Shown in pieces: positions 1-6,501 of a stretch of DNA of 6,524 bases. Positions within the stretch are counted from its first letter, which is position 1. Each line of letters opens with the position of its first letter. The notes beneath the pieces are model-generated. The model was not told the origin of the DNA and did no database searches. It saw nothing but the letters and a program-made list of their open reading frames with translations. The position numbers were made by a program, and so were the translations under genes. This DNA comes from an uncultured Bacteroidales bacterium (GTDB lineage: Bacteria > Bacteroidota > Bacteroidia > Bacteroidales > P3): positions 1 to 6,524 of the forward strand of contig CALDHX010000085.1 in NCBI GenBank assembly GCA_937901525.1, given 5' to 3'.

Positions 1-1211
1 GATGACCTTTTAAGGACTGCTAACATATTAAACTTCTTTATATACTCCAAATCCCAAACAGGGTGTTTTATGTTTTGACCTGCATCTGCAAAATAGTGAG
101 CAAAAATCGGTGTAACTGTTATTGTGTCTAATCTTAGTTTGTATAATACATTACAATACAATCCTACATTTGCCATAAAACACACTGCGATATCATTTCC
201 TCCAACACAAGTTGTTTTTAAATTGCCTTTCTCATCATAAGAATAAAATGACTGCATTGCTCCTACTAAACGTTTTGCGTTTCTTATATTCAAATTATTT
301 TTATCAAACCAATGTAGTGTAAAAGCTCTACCTGAATACCAAGTTTGCGAAGTATTATCAACAGCAACAATACAAATATAATCTGATGTTAAGCAAAAAT
401 CATTGATTTGTTCTATCTTTTCTACATTTGGTAAATACCATAAGTCATATTGATGATTTACTCCATTTGTTGTACGTGTTATGTTTAATGTTGCTAAACA
501 ATGTCTGTATTTTAATGTATCCATGTACCACGCTGAACCTATTTCATTCAGACTATTGGTTTGAACTTGATTTTCTCCTGTGATTTGTGGCTCTACTATG
601 TTAGAATTTGGTGGTAAGGGTAATTCTGGTCCTGAGGGAAATTCAGGATCAAAACCTGTTCCTGGTCCTTCTACAAAATAAGGATTGCCATAGAGTTGTA
701 TTCCTACGGCTGCTACTACTGTTTCGCCATTATTTTTGTTGTAGGCTTCTACTCTGAATAGGTCTTTGGTGGTTCGGATTTCTGCGTATGTGATTGATTG
801 ATTAGAATTACTGAATAAATCTCCTACTCTAACGTATCCTATTATACCTTTTGTTGTATCTATTGCATCGGGTTTATTTCCTACAAAATATAAGGTGTCT
901 TTAAGTATGGTAAAATCGTTAATTTTGTATCCAATTGGCAGAGATGCTGTTATTGTTATAAGTGTATTCCCTTTTTTTAGTAATCCAAATGTTGCTTGAT
1001 AGTTAGAATCTATATTATTTAACACAACTGATGTGTCATTTTTCCATCTCACAATTTTGGAACTATGATCTGTTACAAGATTTGATGATGTCGAAACATG
1101 ATATTCACTAACTTCTTTTACCGAATTATCCGGTGTGAGAATTTGGGCGTTGGTTTTTAAACCAAATAGCAGTATTAGAAGCACTGCTATCAAAGATAAA
1201 TTCTTTTTCAT
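1..1211 (-). CDS. Secreted protein of unrecognised family, C-terminus cut off by the window edge
   Basis: An open frame of 403 complete codons runs from an ATG at 1211-1209 off the left edge without a stop. Residues 1-22 form a clear Sec signal peptide: KK, then a hydrophobic core, then KTNA|Q, with signal peptidase I cleavage likely before Gln23. The mature part starts with a beta-rich region. A Pro/Gly-rich linker follows at about 178-206 (GPGTG, FPSGPELPLPP), then a second beta-rich region. Six cysteines (238, 273, 280, 335, 344, 353) all lie after the linker and none lies between 23 and 237, so disulfides in the second half are possible. Two segments resemble each other, KINDFTILKDTLYFV (96-110) and QINDFCLTSDYICIV (268-282), which suggests blade-like repeats of a beta-propeller; this is inference. 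The start is fixed by the signal peptide and by a promoter about 27 nt upstream. A type IX sorting domain could lie in the missing C-terminus. No enzymatic motif was recognised. Confidence 0.85.
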   Translation of the reverse strand, partial: MKKNLSLIAVLLILLFGLKTNAQILTPDNSVKEVSEYHVSTSSNLVTDHSSKIVRWKNDTSVVLNNIDSNYQATFGLLKKGNTLITITASLPIGYKINDFTILKDTLYFVGNKPDAIDTTKGIIGYVRVGDLFSNSNQSITYAEIRTTKDLFRVEAYNKNNGETVVAAVGIQLYGNPYFVEGPGTGFDPEFPSGPELPLPPNSNIVEPQITGENQVQTNSLNEIGSAWYMDTLKYRHCLATLNITRTTNGVNHQYDLWYLPNVEKIEQINDFCLTSDYICIVAVDNTSQTWYSGRAFTLHWFDKNNLNIRNAKRLVGAMQSFYSYDEKGNLKTTCVGGNDIAVCFMANVGLYCNVLYKLRLDTITVTPIFAHYFADAGQNIKHPVWDLEYIKKFNMLAVLKRS

Positions 1212-1237
1212 AAGGCGATATTTTTATATTAATGCCA

Positions 1238-1269
1238 CAAAATTAAAAATATTTCTTTGATTTAGCAAA
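1238..1269 (-). promoter_or_regulatory. Bacteroidota-type promoter for the secreted-protein gene
   Basis: Read on the minus strand, TTTG (1269-1266) is followed after 20 nt by TAATTTTG (1245-1238). This matches the Bacteroidota housekeeping form TTTG-N19/20-TAnnTTTG exactly at the -7 box. Transcription would begin near 1231, leaving a leader of about 20 nt before the ATG at 1211. No Shine-Dalgarno sequence is present in that leader. The -33 element lies in the loop of the inverted repeat at 1252-1283, so terminator and promoter share DNA. Confidence 0.7.
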
Positions 1270-1283
1270 ATAAATCAAAGAAA
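1252..1283 (-). terminator. Perfect 13-bp inverted repeat, probable terminator of the 937-residue gene
   Basis: The arms TTTCTTTGATTTA (1252-1264) and TAAATCAAAGAAA (1271-1283) are exact reverse complements around a 6-nt loop. On the minus-strand transcript the hairpin starts 23 nt after the TAA at 1309-1307 and is followed by the T-rich ATATTTTTAATTTT. On the plus strand it is followed by A residues, so it suits minus-strand termination. The stem is almost all A-U and weak for a classic intrinsic terminator. An operator for the downstream promoter is an alternative, since the symmetry overlaps the -33 box. Confidence 0.55.
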
Positions 1284-1300
1284 AAAATTATTTTTTCTTT
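1277..1300. repeat. Second perfect inverted repeat, overlapping the terminator stem
   Basis: AAAGAAAAAA (1277-1286) and TTTTTTCTTT (1291-1300) are exact reverse complements around the 4-nt spacer ATTA. The left arm shares 1277-1283 with the right arm of the repeat at 1252-1283, so the two hairpins cannot form fully at the same time in one transcript. In AT-rich DNA such symmetry can arise by chance; a function is not shown. Confidence 0.5.
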
Positions 1301-1306
1301 ACTTTT

Positions 1307-4120
1307 TTACAAGGAAAGTAAGAATTGGAAAAATGGTTTTTGATTTAGGGTTTCAAAGCCTACTCTCGCCCCTATTTCTATTGGTAATTTAATTCCAAAT
1401 ACACATAGATTAAAGCTAAAATCATTACCAAAACTTTGATAAATCTGTGTATCAAAACTTCCAATATCATAAAACGGTTTCACGCTTACTCTTTTTATGT
1501 AAAATATCGGCCCAACAATCCAATCAGGATAAAACAAAGGAACGTTAAACGTTAAACCTGCTCCATAATATTTTGTAGGAAATTGATTTTTCACTCCTCT
1601 GATAAAGTCTATCTGATTTTCAAACTCGTATCCTTGCGCGTTATTGTTGTTATATTGATAAGCAAAGTTTAATTCTGTGCTACTATTTTTAAAGAATAAA
1701 GGCAAATAAAGTTTTGTTGTAGCAGATGTGATGTTTGAAACATTGTTTCCAAGTGTAGAAGATTGAGAAAACTCCATTTCAAAGCCTTTTGTAGGAGTTA
1801 TATCATTGTTTGCCTTTGCGTGCAAGTGCGTATAAGAAACTCCATAGCCTAATATATTATATGGATTTGAAACATTCTTTTCAAGCTGACTAAGAGTATA
1901 TTTAAAATCTAATTGCAATTTATTAACCGTTCTTCTTCTGCTCCAAGAATATGGAAGACCTATATTAACTCCTGCTAAATATTCTTGTTGCAATTTATTG
2001 TCTGAAAAGTTTCTTAGTTTGTATTCTGCCTCCAAATCTATTATTGGATAAAATCCACTATAAGTATAAGTCATATAAGCCCCGTGCCAAGAATCTTTTA
2101 CATTGTATTTATATCCTACTTGAAGGATTGAAGTAGATAAAAGATTTTGAGAAGAAGCACTAACGCCTAATCCGAAGTTCACTTTCTTTAAATTAAGGAA
2201 AATAGGTAGCCAAGAATGAAAATTAAATAAGTTGTTTATTTTCTTATATTCCTTACTTTCATACTTTATAGCATCGTCATATTCTATTGGTAGAAGGAAA
2301 TTTTCTTGTCTTTGCAACTCTTCAACAAAGATTTGTGGCTTATTTTTTTTGTTAATGTCTAAATTTTGATTTCCCTTTGAAGATTTTGCAAGAAAATATC
2401 CATCACTATTATAAGCCGAAACAATAAGTTCATTCTCTTTCAAGCAATATCCACCTAAACCAAATGCCGTTTCGGTTAATTGTTTTGCTGTTTTAGAACT
2501 TAAATCGTATGCTATTAGCTCATATTTTGAATCAATATCCTTCAAGAAATAAAGAGTGTTATCACTACATCTTAAATTAGAAATATTATCGTAAGAAGGT
2601 GAAAGAATTTCTTCTTTATTTCCATTTTCCACCTCTACCCTTACTATATTTTTTCCTTTTGGAGAGGTTTCTATTAGGTAGATATATTTTCCGTCTTCGC
2701 TCCAAGCAGGATAAGATAAAGCATCGGAAGAAATTATTCTTTTTATTGTATAGTTTCTTTCTTCATCAAAATTCAAAACAACTAAACTTTGAGCATATTC
2801 GTTTGTAGATTCTATACACGCTATTTGATTTTCATTTATCGGGGAATAAGTTGGAGTAAAGAAAGTTTTGTTTTTGGTTAGCCTTTTTGTTTTTCCCGAA
2901 TATATATCAAGCTCTATTATATTTGCGTATGTCTCTTGCTCCCAACGTTTATCCAATGCGTTTTGCGAATAAAGCAATTTACCATTTTTATAATCAAAAT
3001 AAGAGTGCATTAAATAAGGTAATTTTACTATTTCTTCTAATCCATTTGGAGTATATTGCACTAATTTTTGCACCTCAAAAGAACTCGATTGCAAAGCAAG
3101 GGTTGTGTCTTTTCCTATTAAGATTGGATTTAAATAATGAGTGTAATACTCTTTCTTTATGTTAAATGTGTCTAATTTTGACTTATTTTCTTTCTGAGTT
3201 AAGAATTGATTATAATCCTCTTTCCAAAGAGGGACTATGCTATCTATCAATTCTGCATAAATTTTTCTATGTGGCAATTTCAAGTTTAAGCTATCTGCCG
3301 TATTAAACCAAAGAAATTTCCACCACAATCTTGCAGTTGTGTTCATTACATCTGCAAAAACATCTTTTCCATATTTGTCTCTTGCGTATGAAGCCATATA
3401 ATATCCAAACACATAATCGTTTGGAACAAAATCTTTCATACTTTCAAGTTTTGCTTTATGGAATTTATATGCTCCTTTTTCAAGAAGCTGAGCCTTAAAT
3501 TGATTATAAAACTCTGGATTTTGACCTCTACCTGTTGAGGCTAAGGCAGTTTCTGCCAAAACTGCATCTCCTTCTATAAACCAATTAGGAACAAGCAAAG
3601 CATTCACTCCAAGTAGGAAATGTTCTCCTAAAAGATTTGTTAAAGTCTTTGAAACACCTTTATAAGGAGCATAAAATTGACAAGCATGACGATATTCGTG
3701 AATAGCCAAATGCCAATCCCACGGATAAGCAAAATAAGTTGGTGAAGGAGTTGGATAAAATTCCAATCTTTTTGGTGCCCATGTTGTCATACCATTTGAC
3801 TTTGCTGTGTAGGGGTGAATTAAAATTGGAATTTTTGGAGCATTCGTTCCAAGCGTTGTGCCAATGTGAAAAACCATTGTATCAAGCACAAGAGCAAGTC
3901 TTTGAGCTCTTGCTTCATAACTTTGTGGATATACTAATTGAAACTCATTTGTGTTGATTTCTCTCCATTTTACTCTTGCTTTATCTGTTTTGCTAACATT
4001 ATATTGAGCAAACAAAGAAGAAAAACACATCAAAAGAGCAATAAACACAAAAGCCCTCTTGCTATTTTTAACAAGAGGGTTTATGTTTATATGTTTAAGT
4101 AAATTATTTTTGTGGAACAT
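1307..4120 (-). CDS. Exported fusion: gluzincin-like metallopeptidase, TolB-like propeller, Omp85-like barrel
   Basis: 937 residues. Residues 1-39 are a signal peptide with a long n-region (KR at 21-22, core AFVFIALL, cleavage likely FA|Q at 39/40). Residues about 50-310 contain HEYRH (141-145) and then NWFIEGDAV (179-187). This is the HExxH plus downstream Glu (E183) pattern of gluzincin zinc peptidases, with H141 and H145 as ligands and E142 as catalytic base by analogy. Residues about 340-600 carry TolB/PD40-like blades (TPTYSP at 422-427, YPAWSEDGKYIYLIE at 470-484). From about 640 to the end, alternating polar/aromatic strands, an IRG motif (840-842) like the conserved loop-6 motif of Omp85 barrels, and a final PFFQFLLSL indicate an outer-membrane barrel. 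No POTRA domains are visible. The start overlaps pepD by 17 nt; the only later Met before the mature protein (M31) would lose KR and most of the hydrophobic core. Substrate and activity are unknown, and a non-proteolytic envelope role is possible. Domain order is well supported, function is not. Confidence 0.88.
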   Translation of the reverse strand: MFHKNNLLKHININPLVKNSKRAFVFIALLMCFSSLFAQYNVSKTDKARVKWREINTNEFQLVYPQSYEARAQRLALVLDTMVFHIGTTLGTNAPKIPILIHPYTAKSNGMTTWAPKRLEFYPTPSPTYFAYPWDWHLAIHEYRHACQFYAPYKGVSKTLTNLLGEHFLLGVNALLVPNWFIEGDAVLAETALASTGRGQNPEFYNQFKAQLLEKGAYKFHKAKLESMKDFVPNDYVFGYYMASYARDKYGKDVFADVMNTTARLWWKFLWFNTADSLNLKLPHRKIYAELIDSIVPLWKEDYNQFLTQKENKSKLDTFNIKKEYYTHYLNPILIGKDTTLALQSSSFEVQKLVQYTPNGLEEIVKLPYLMHSYFDYKNGKLLYSQNALDKRWEQETYANIIELDIYSGKTKRLTKNKTFFTPTYSPINENQIACIESTNEYAQSLVVLNFDEERNYTIKRIISSDALSYPAWSEDGKYIYLIETSPKGKNIVRVEVENGNKEEILSPSYDNISNLRCSDNTLYFLKDIDSKYELIAYDLSSKTAKQLTETAFGLGGYCLKENELIVSAYNSDGYFLAKSSKGNQNLDINKKNKPQIFVEELQRQENFLLPIEYDDAIKYESKEYKKINNLFNFHSWLPIFLNLKKVNFGLGVSASSQNLLSTSILQVGYKYNVKDSWHGAYMTYTYSGFYPIIDLEAEYKLRNFSDNKLQQEYLAGVNIGLPYSWSRRRTVNKLQLDFKYTLSQLEKNVSNPYNILGYGVSYTHLHAKANNDITPTKGFEMEFSQSSTLGNNVSNITSATTKLYLPLFFKNSSTELNFAYQYNNNNAQGYEFENQIDFIRGVKNQFPTKYYGAGLTFNVPLFYPDWIVGPIFYIKRVSVKPFYDIGSFDTQIYQSFGNDFSFNLCVFGIKLPIEIGARVGFETLNQKPFFQFLLSL
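4054..4079 (-). terminator. Terminator-like hairpin after pepD, inside the next gene's signal-peptide codons
   Basis: CCCTCTTG (4054-4061) and CAAGAGGG (4072-4079) are exact reverse complements around a 10-nt loop, in a region that is otherwise very AT-rich. On the minus strand the hairpin begins 24 nt after the pepD stop (4106-4104) and is followed by CTTTTGTGTTTATTG, giving a short T tract. It lies within codons 14-23 of the 937-residue protein, whose only suitable ATG is upstream. It may be a leaky terminator or attenuator between pepD and that gene, or an mRNA structure affecting its early translation. On the plus strand the stem extends to 11 bp with one G-U pair, but no plus-strand gene ends there. 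Confidence 0.5.
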
Positions 4121-5558
4121 TTTTCAAAGTTTCTACTAAATAATTCCAGAATAAACTTACAGAAGGTATATTCACTCTTTCATCAGGTGAATGTGGGTTT
4201 TGGATTGTTGGTCCAAAAGAAATCATATCCCAATTTTTGTAAACACCACCTAACAATCCACATTCCAAACCAGCGTGTATTGCCATAACTTTTGGAGTCT
4301 TTCCATAAAGTTTGTTATATGTAGTTTGCATTGTAGAAAGTATTGGACTTTGCATATTAGGCTTCCAACCAGGGTATCCACCTGTGAATTCTATTTCTCC
4401 ACCTGCAAGTTCTATAACACTTGCCATCATTTCTGCAAAATCTTCCTTAGCACTATCAACGCTACTTCTTAATAACGCACAAGCCTTTATTTGTTTTCCA
4501 TCGCTTTTTACTATTGCAAGGTTAGAAGATGTTTCAACAAGATTTTCCATTGAATCACTCATTCTGTAAATTCCATTAGGACAAGCATAAATTGCACGAA
4601 TCACTCTTGCCATTGCAGAAGAATCTATGAAACTTTCTGGATTTGCTGTTTCTTCTAATGCAATTAAGATTTCAGGCTCTACTGCTGAAAGCTCGTTTTT
4701 GATGATTTGAGTAAGATCTGCAAGAATTTGTTTTCCTTCTTCAACCTTTGCAGCAGGAAGTGCTATTGTGCAGAATGCTTCTCTTGGGATTGCATTACGC
4801 AAACTACCACCATTTATTTCGCAAACTCTAACATCTACTTTTTCTAATGCTTTTAAAATTCTGAAAAGTATCTTATTTGCATTTCCTCTTTGAAGAATGA
4901 TGTCCATTCCACTGTGTCCACCTTTTAATCCTTTGATTGATAAAGCAAATGCTTTGTAAGAAGAATCAAAAGCCTCTGTTGTGTAATCAAATGTAATAGT
5001 TGCATCAATTCCTCCTGCACAACCTACATAAAGTTCGCCTTCTGTTTCTGAGTCAAGGTTAAGAAGAATATCTCCTTCCAACTCTCCTGCTTTCAATCCA
5101 AAGGCTCCTGTCATTCCTGTTTCTTCATCTATTGTTATAAGAGCTTCTATTGGGCCGTGTTCTAAGGTTTTGTCTTCCAAAACAGCCAATGCTGCTGCTA
5201 CTCCTATACCATTGTCTGCTCCAAGTGTAGTTCCTGTTGCTTTTACCCATTCTCCTTCAATTCTTGGAAGGATTGGATCAGTTAAAAAGTCGTGTTTTGT
5301 ATCGTTATTCTTTTGAGGAACCATATCGCAGTGTGCTTGCAAAATCACACCTTTACGATTTTCCATTCCTTTCGTTGCTGGCTTACGCATAATCACGTTT
5401 CCAACTTCGTCAAGCTTATATTCTATGTTATTTTCTTTTGCAAACTCAACTAAGGCTGCAACAATTTTTTCTTCATGTTTTGAAGGGTGTGGAATAGAAC
5501 AAATCTTATCGAAATGTTTCCATAAGCCTTTTGGCTCTAAGTTTAATAATTCGCTCAT
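4104..5558 (-). CDS. pepD: Xaa-His dipeptidase (aminoacyl-histidine dipeptidase, peptidase family M20C)
   Basis: 484 residues, full length for the family (E. coli PepD is 485). This cytosolic di-zinc enzyme hydrolyses Xaa-His and other dipeptides to free amino acids. Visible motifs in order are AHCDMVPQ (75-82; H76 metal ligand, D78), TLGADNGIG (111-119; bridging D115), TIDEETG (142-148; E145 general base, E146 ligand), LNLDSETEGE (166-175; D169 ligand), GGHSGMDI (213-220, start of the dimerisation/lid domain), HAGLECG (428-434) and NPHSPDE (454-460; H456 ligand). Their spacing agrees with Vibrio PepD. There is no signal peptide, as expected. The gene starts 18 nt after the ispE stop codon and overlaps the following gene by 17 nt. 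The leader TAAATAAATAAGATT has no Shine-Dalgarno sequence. Co-transcription with ispE is likely; no promoter was found in the gap. No key residue is missing. Confidence 0.96.
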   Translation of the reverse strand: MSELLNLEPKGLWKHFDKICSIPHPSKHEEKIVAALVEFAKENNIEYKLDEVGNVIMRKPATKGMENRKGVILQAHCDMVPQKNNDTKHDFLTDPILPRIEGEWVKATGTTLGADNGIGVAAALAVLEDKTLEHGPIEALITIDEETGMTGAFGLKAGELEGDILLNLDSETEGELYVGCAGGIDATITFDYTTEAFDSSYKAFALSIKGLKGGHSGMDIILQRGNANKILFRILKALEKVDVRVCEINGGSLRNAIPREAFCTIALPAAKVEEGKQILADLTQIIKNELSAVEPEILIALEETANPESFIDSSAMARVIRAIYACPNGIYRMSDSMENLVETSSNLAIVKSDGKQIKACALLRSSVDSAKEDFAEMMASVIELAGGEIEFTGGYPGWKPNMQSPILSTMQTTYNKLYGKTPKVMAIHAGLECGLLGGVYKNWDMISFGPTIQNPHSPDERVNIPSVSLFWNYLVETLKNVPQK

Positions 5559-5576
5559 AATCTTATTTATTTATTG

Positions 5577-6401
5577 TTATTTTAATCTACCTTGCCATAT
5601 AAACGTATTGTTTGGAAGTTTTAGTCTTTTAATATCTATTTGCTTATCAAATATTCCATAGACCGTAGCACCACTTCCCGAAAGTGAAGCATAGATTGCA
5701 CCATTCTTATACATCAATTCTTTCATCTCTTCCAAAATCGGATACTTAGGAAACAAACTATCTTCAAAATCGTTCTTCAAAACCCCTCTCCACTCCTTTA
5801 TATCGGGTAAAGATGTGTAATCTACTCCACTTGCTTTTGGCACAACACCACGATAAGCCTCAGCAGTAGAGATTCTTAGTTCGGGTTTAACAAGCAAAAC
5901 GTAATACTTACTTAAATCAAGTGTTATATCCTTAGATTTTTCTCCCTTTGAAAAGACGTATCTTGGCTTATTGTTTACAAAAAACGAACAATCGCTACCA
6001 ATCCTTGCTGCAAGGGAAAGCATTTTCTCTTCTTTGATTCCAAGATTGAAAAGAAAATCCAAAAGTTTCAAAGTAAAAGTTGCATCAGAGCTTCCTCCAC
6101 CTAAGCCGGCAAAAGCAGGAATTTGTTTATGCAAATGAATATTTAAATAAGGTATAGACTTATACTGCTCTCTTAAAAGATTAACTGCCTTTATGCAAAG
6201 ATTGTCTTGTGCAGAGGTATTTCCAATATCTAATCCGCTTATTTTAAAACAATCTTGCTTTGCATCGTTTGGCCTAATCTCTAAAACATCACACAAATCC
6301 ACAGGATAGAAAACAGATTCTATATTATGGTATCCGTCTTCTTTACGCTTTTCTACAATACTCAGCCCAATATTTATCTTGCAATTAGGGAAAAAAATCA
6401 T
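5577..6401 (-). CDS. ispE: 4-diphosphocytidyl-2-C-methyl-D-erythritol kinase
   Basis: 274 residues. IspE phosphorylates the 2-hydroxyl of CDP-methylerythritol with ATP, the fourth step of the MEP pathway to isoprenoid precursors, in the cytosol. It is a GHMP-superfamily kinase. The N-terminus FFPNCKINIGL carries the catalytic Lys (K8). DGYHNIES (22-29) is the conserved substrate-side segment. PAFAGLGGGSSDA (95-107) is the ATP-binding glycine loop. RIGSDCSFF (133-141) holds the catalytic Asp (D137). SLSGSGATVYGIF (239-251) is the C-terminal glycine motif. The frame is open up to an ATG at 6449, but M17 of that frame (6401) is chosen because family members begin just before the PxxKxN motif, a promoter-like sequence lies between the two ATGs, and the 13 nt before 6401 are A/G only, as often seen before Bacteroidota starts. 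The extra 16 residues would be an unsupported extension. The protein looks intact. Confidence 0.96.
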   Translation of the reverse strand: MIFFPNCKINIGLSIVEKRKEDGYHNIESVFYPVDLCDVLEIRPNDAKQDCFKISGLDIGNTSAQDNLCIKAVNLLREQYKSIPYLNIHLHKQIPAFAGLGGGSSDATFTLKLLDFLFNLGIKEEKMLSLAARIGSDCSFFVNNKPRYVFSKGEKSKDITLDLSKYYVLLVKPELRISTAEAYRGVVPKASGVDYTSLPDIKEWRGVLKNDFEDSLFPKYPILEEMKELMYKNGAIYASLSGSGATVYGIFDKQIDIKRLKLPNNTFIWQGRLK

Positions 6402-6417
6402 TTCTTTTTCTTTTGTG

Positions 6418-6450
6418 CAAATATACAAAGAAAAAAGGAAAAAAAGCAAA
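6418..6450 (-). promoter_or_regulatory. Probable ispE promoter (possibly for ispE-pepD and the fusion gene)
   Basis: On the minus strand, TTTG (6450-6447) is followed by 21 nt and then TATATTTG (6425-6418), a full match to the Bacteroidota -7 box TAnnTTTG. The spacer is slightly longer than the preferred 19-20 nt. Transcription would start near 6411, giving a leader of only about 10 nt made of A and G. Its position excludes the upstream ATG at 6449 as a translated start if this promoter is used. Confidence 0.6.
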
Positions 6451-6483
6451 GAAAAAAAAGAAAAAAATCAAGAAAAAAAAAGA
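6426..6483. repeat. A-rich purine tract upstream of ispE
   Basis: On the plus strand this stretch is nearly all A with scattered G, broken only by single C or TC interruptions. CAAAGAAAAAA occurs twice, at 6426 and 6447, 21 nt apart, close to two helical turns. Such tracts are intrinsically curved and can act as an UP-like element or nucleoid-protein site, but low-complexity drift explains it equally well. Confidence 0.45.
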
Positions 6484-6501
6484 TTTTTCTTTGATTTTTT
6501 T
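6461..6501. terminator. Imperfect 17-bp hairpin, possible terminator of a gene beyond the right edge
   Basis: Plus-strand bases 6461-6477 (A7, TCAA, GAAAAA) pair with 6484-6501 (TTTTTC, TTTGA, T7), with one unpaired T at 6490 and the 6-nt loop AAAAGA. In the minus-strand direction the stem is followed by a long T/C-rich run, so it could end a transcript entering from the right. It can also be read as a plus-strand hairpin with a T-run tail. It is very AT-rich, and its role depends on the neighbour, which is not in the window. Confidence 0.4.

Noticed and set aside
2599..3957. Plus-strand open frames of 69-92 codons inside the 937-residue gene
   Set aside because: They lie antisense to a gene with clear domain motifs, have no promoter or leader features, and translate to low-complexity Phe/Leu-rich peptides typical of reverse-frame shadows.
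4028..4030. Met31 as the start of the 937-residue protein, leaving the hairpin in a true intergenic gap
   Set aside because: Starting there would leave only MCFSSLFA before the cleavage site, without positive charge or an adequate hydrophobic core, so the upstream ATG at 4120 fits better.
4025..4040. Lipoprotein lipobox LLMC in the signal peptide of the 937-residue protein
   Set aside because: Met at -1 is not accepted in the lipobox, and a good signal peptidase I site (SLFA|Q) follows at 39/40.
5559..5576. A promoter or short repeat between ispE and pepD (TAAATAAATAA)
   Set aside because: The gap is only about 17 nt, has no TAnnTTTG box, and the tetranucleotide pattern is too short to mean more than AT-rich spacer with extra stop codons.
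4275..5661. Plus-strand open frames of 65-85 codons opposite pepD and across the pepD-ispE gap
   Set aside because: They are antisense to well-conserved enzymes, and their sequences show no recognisable family.
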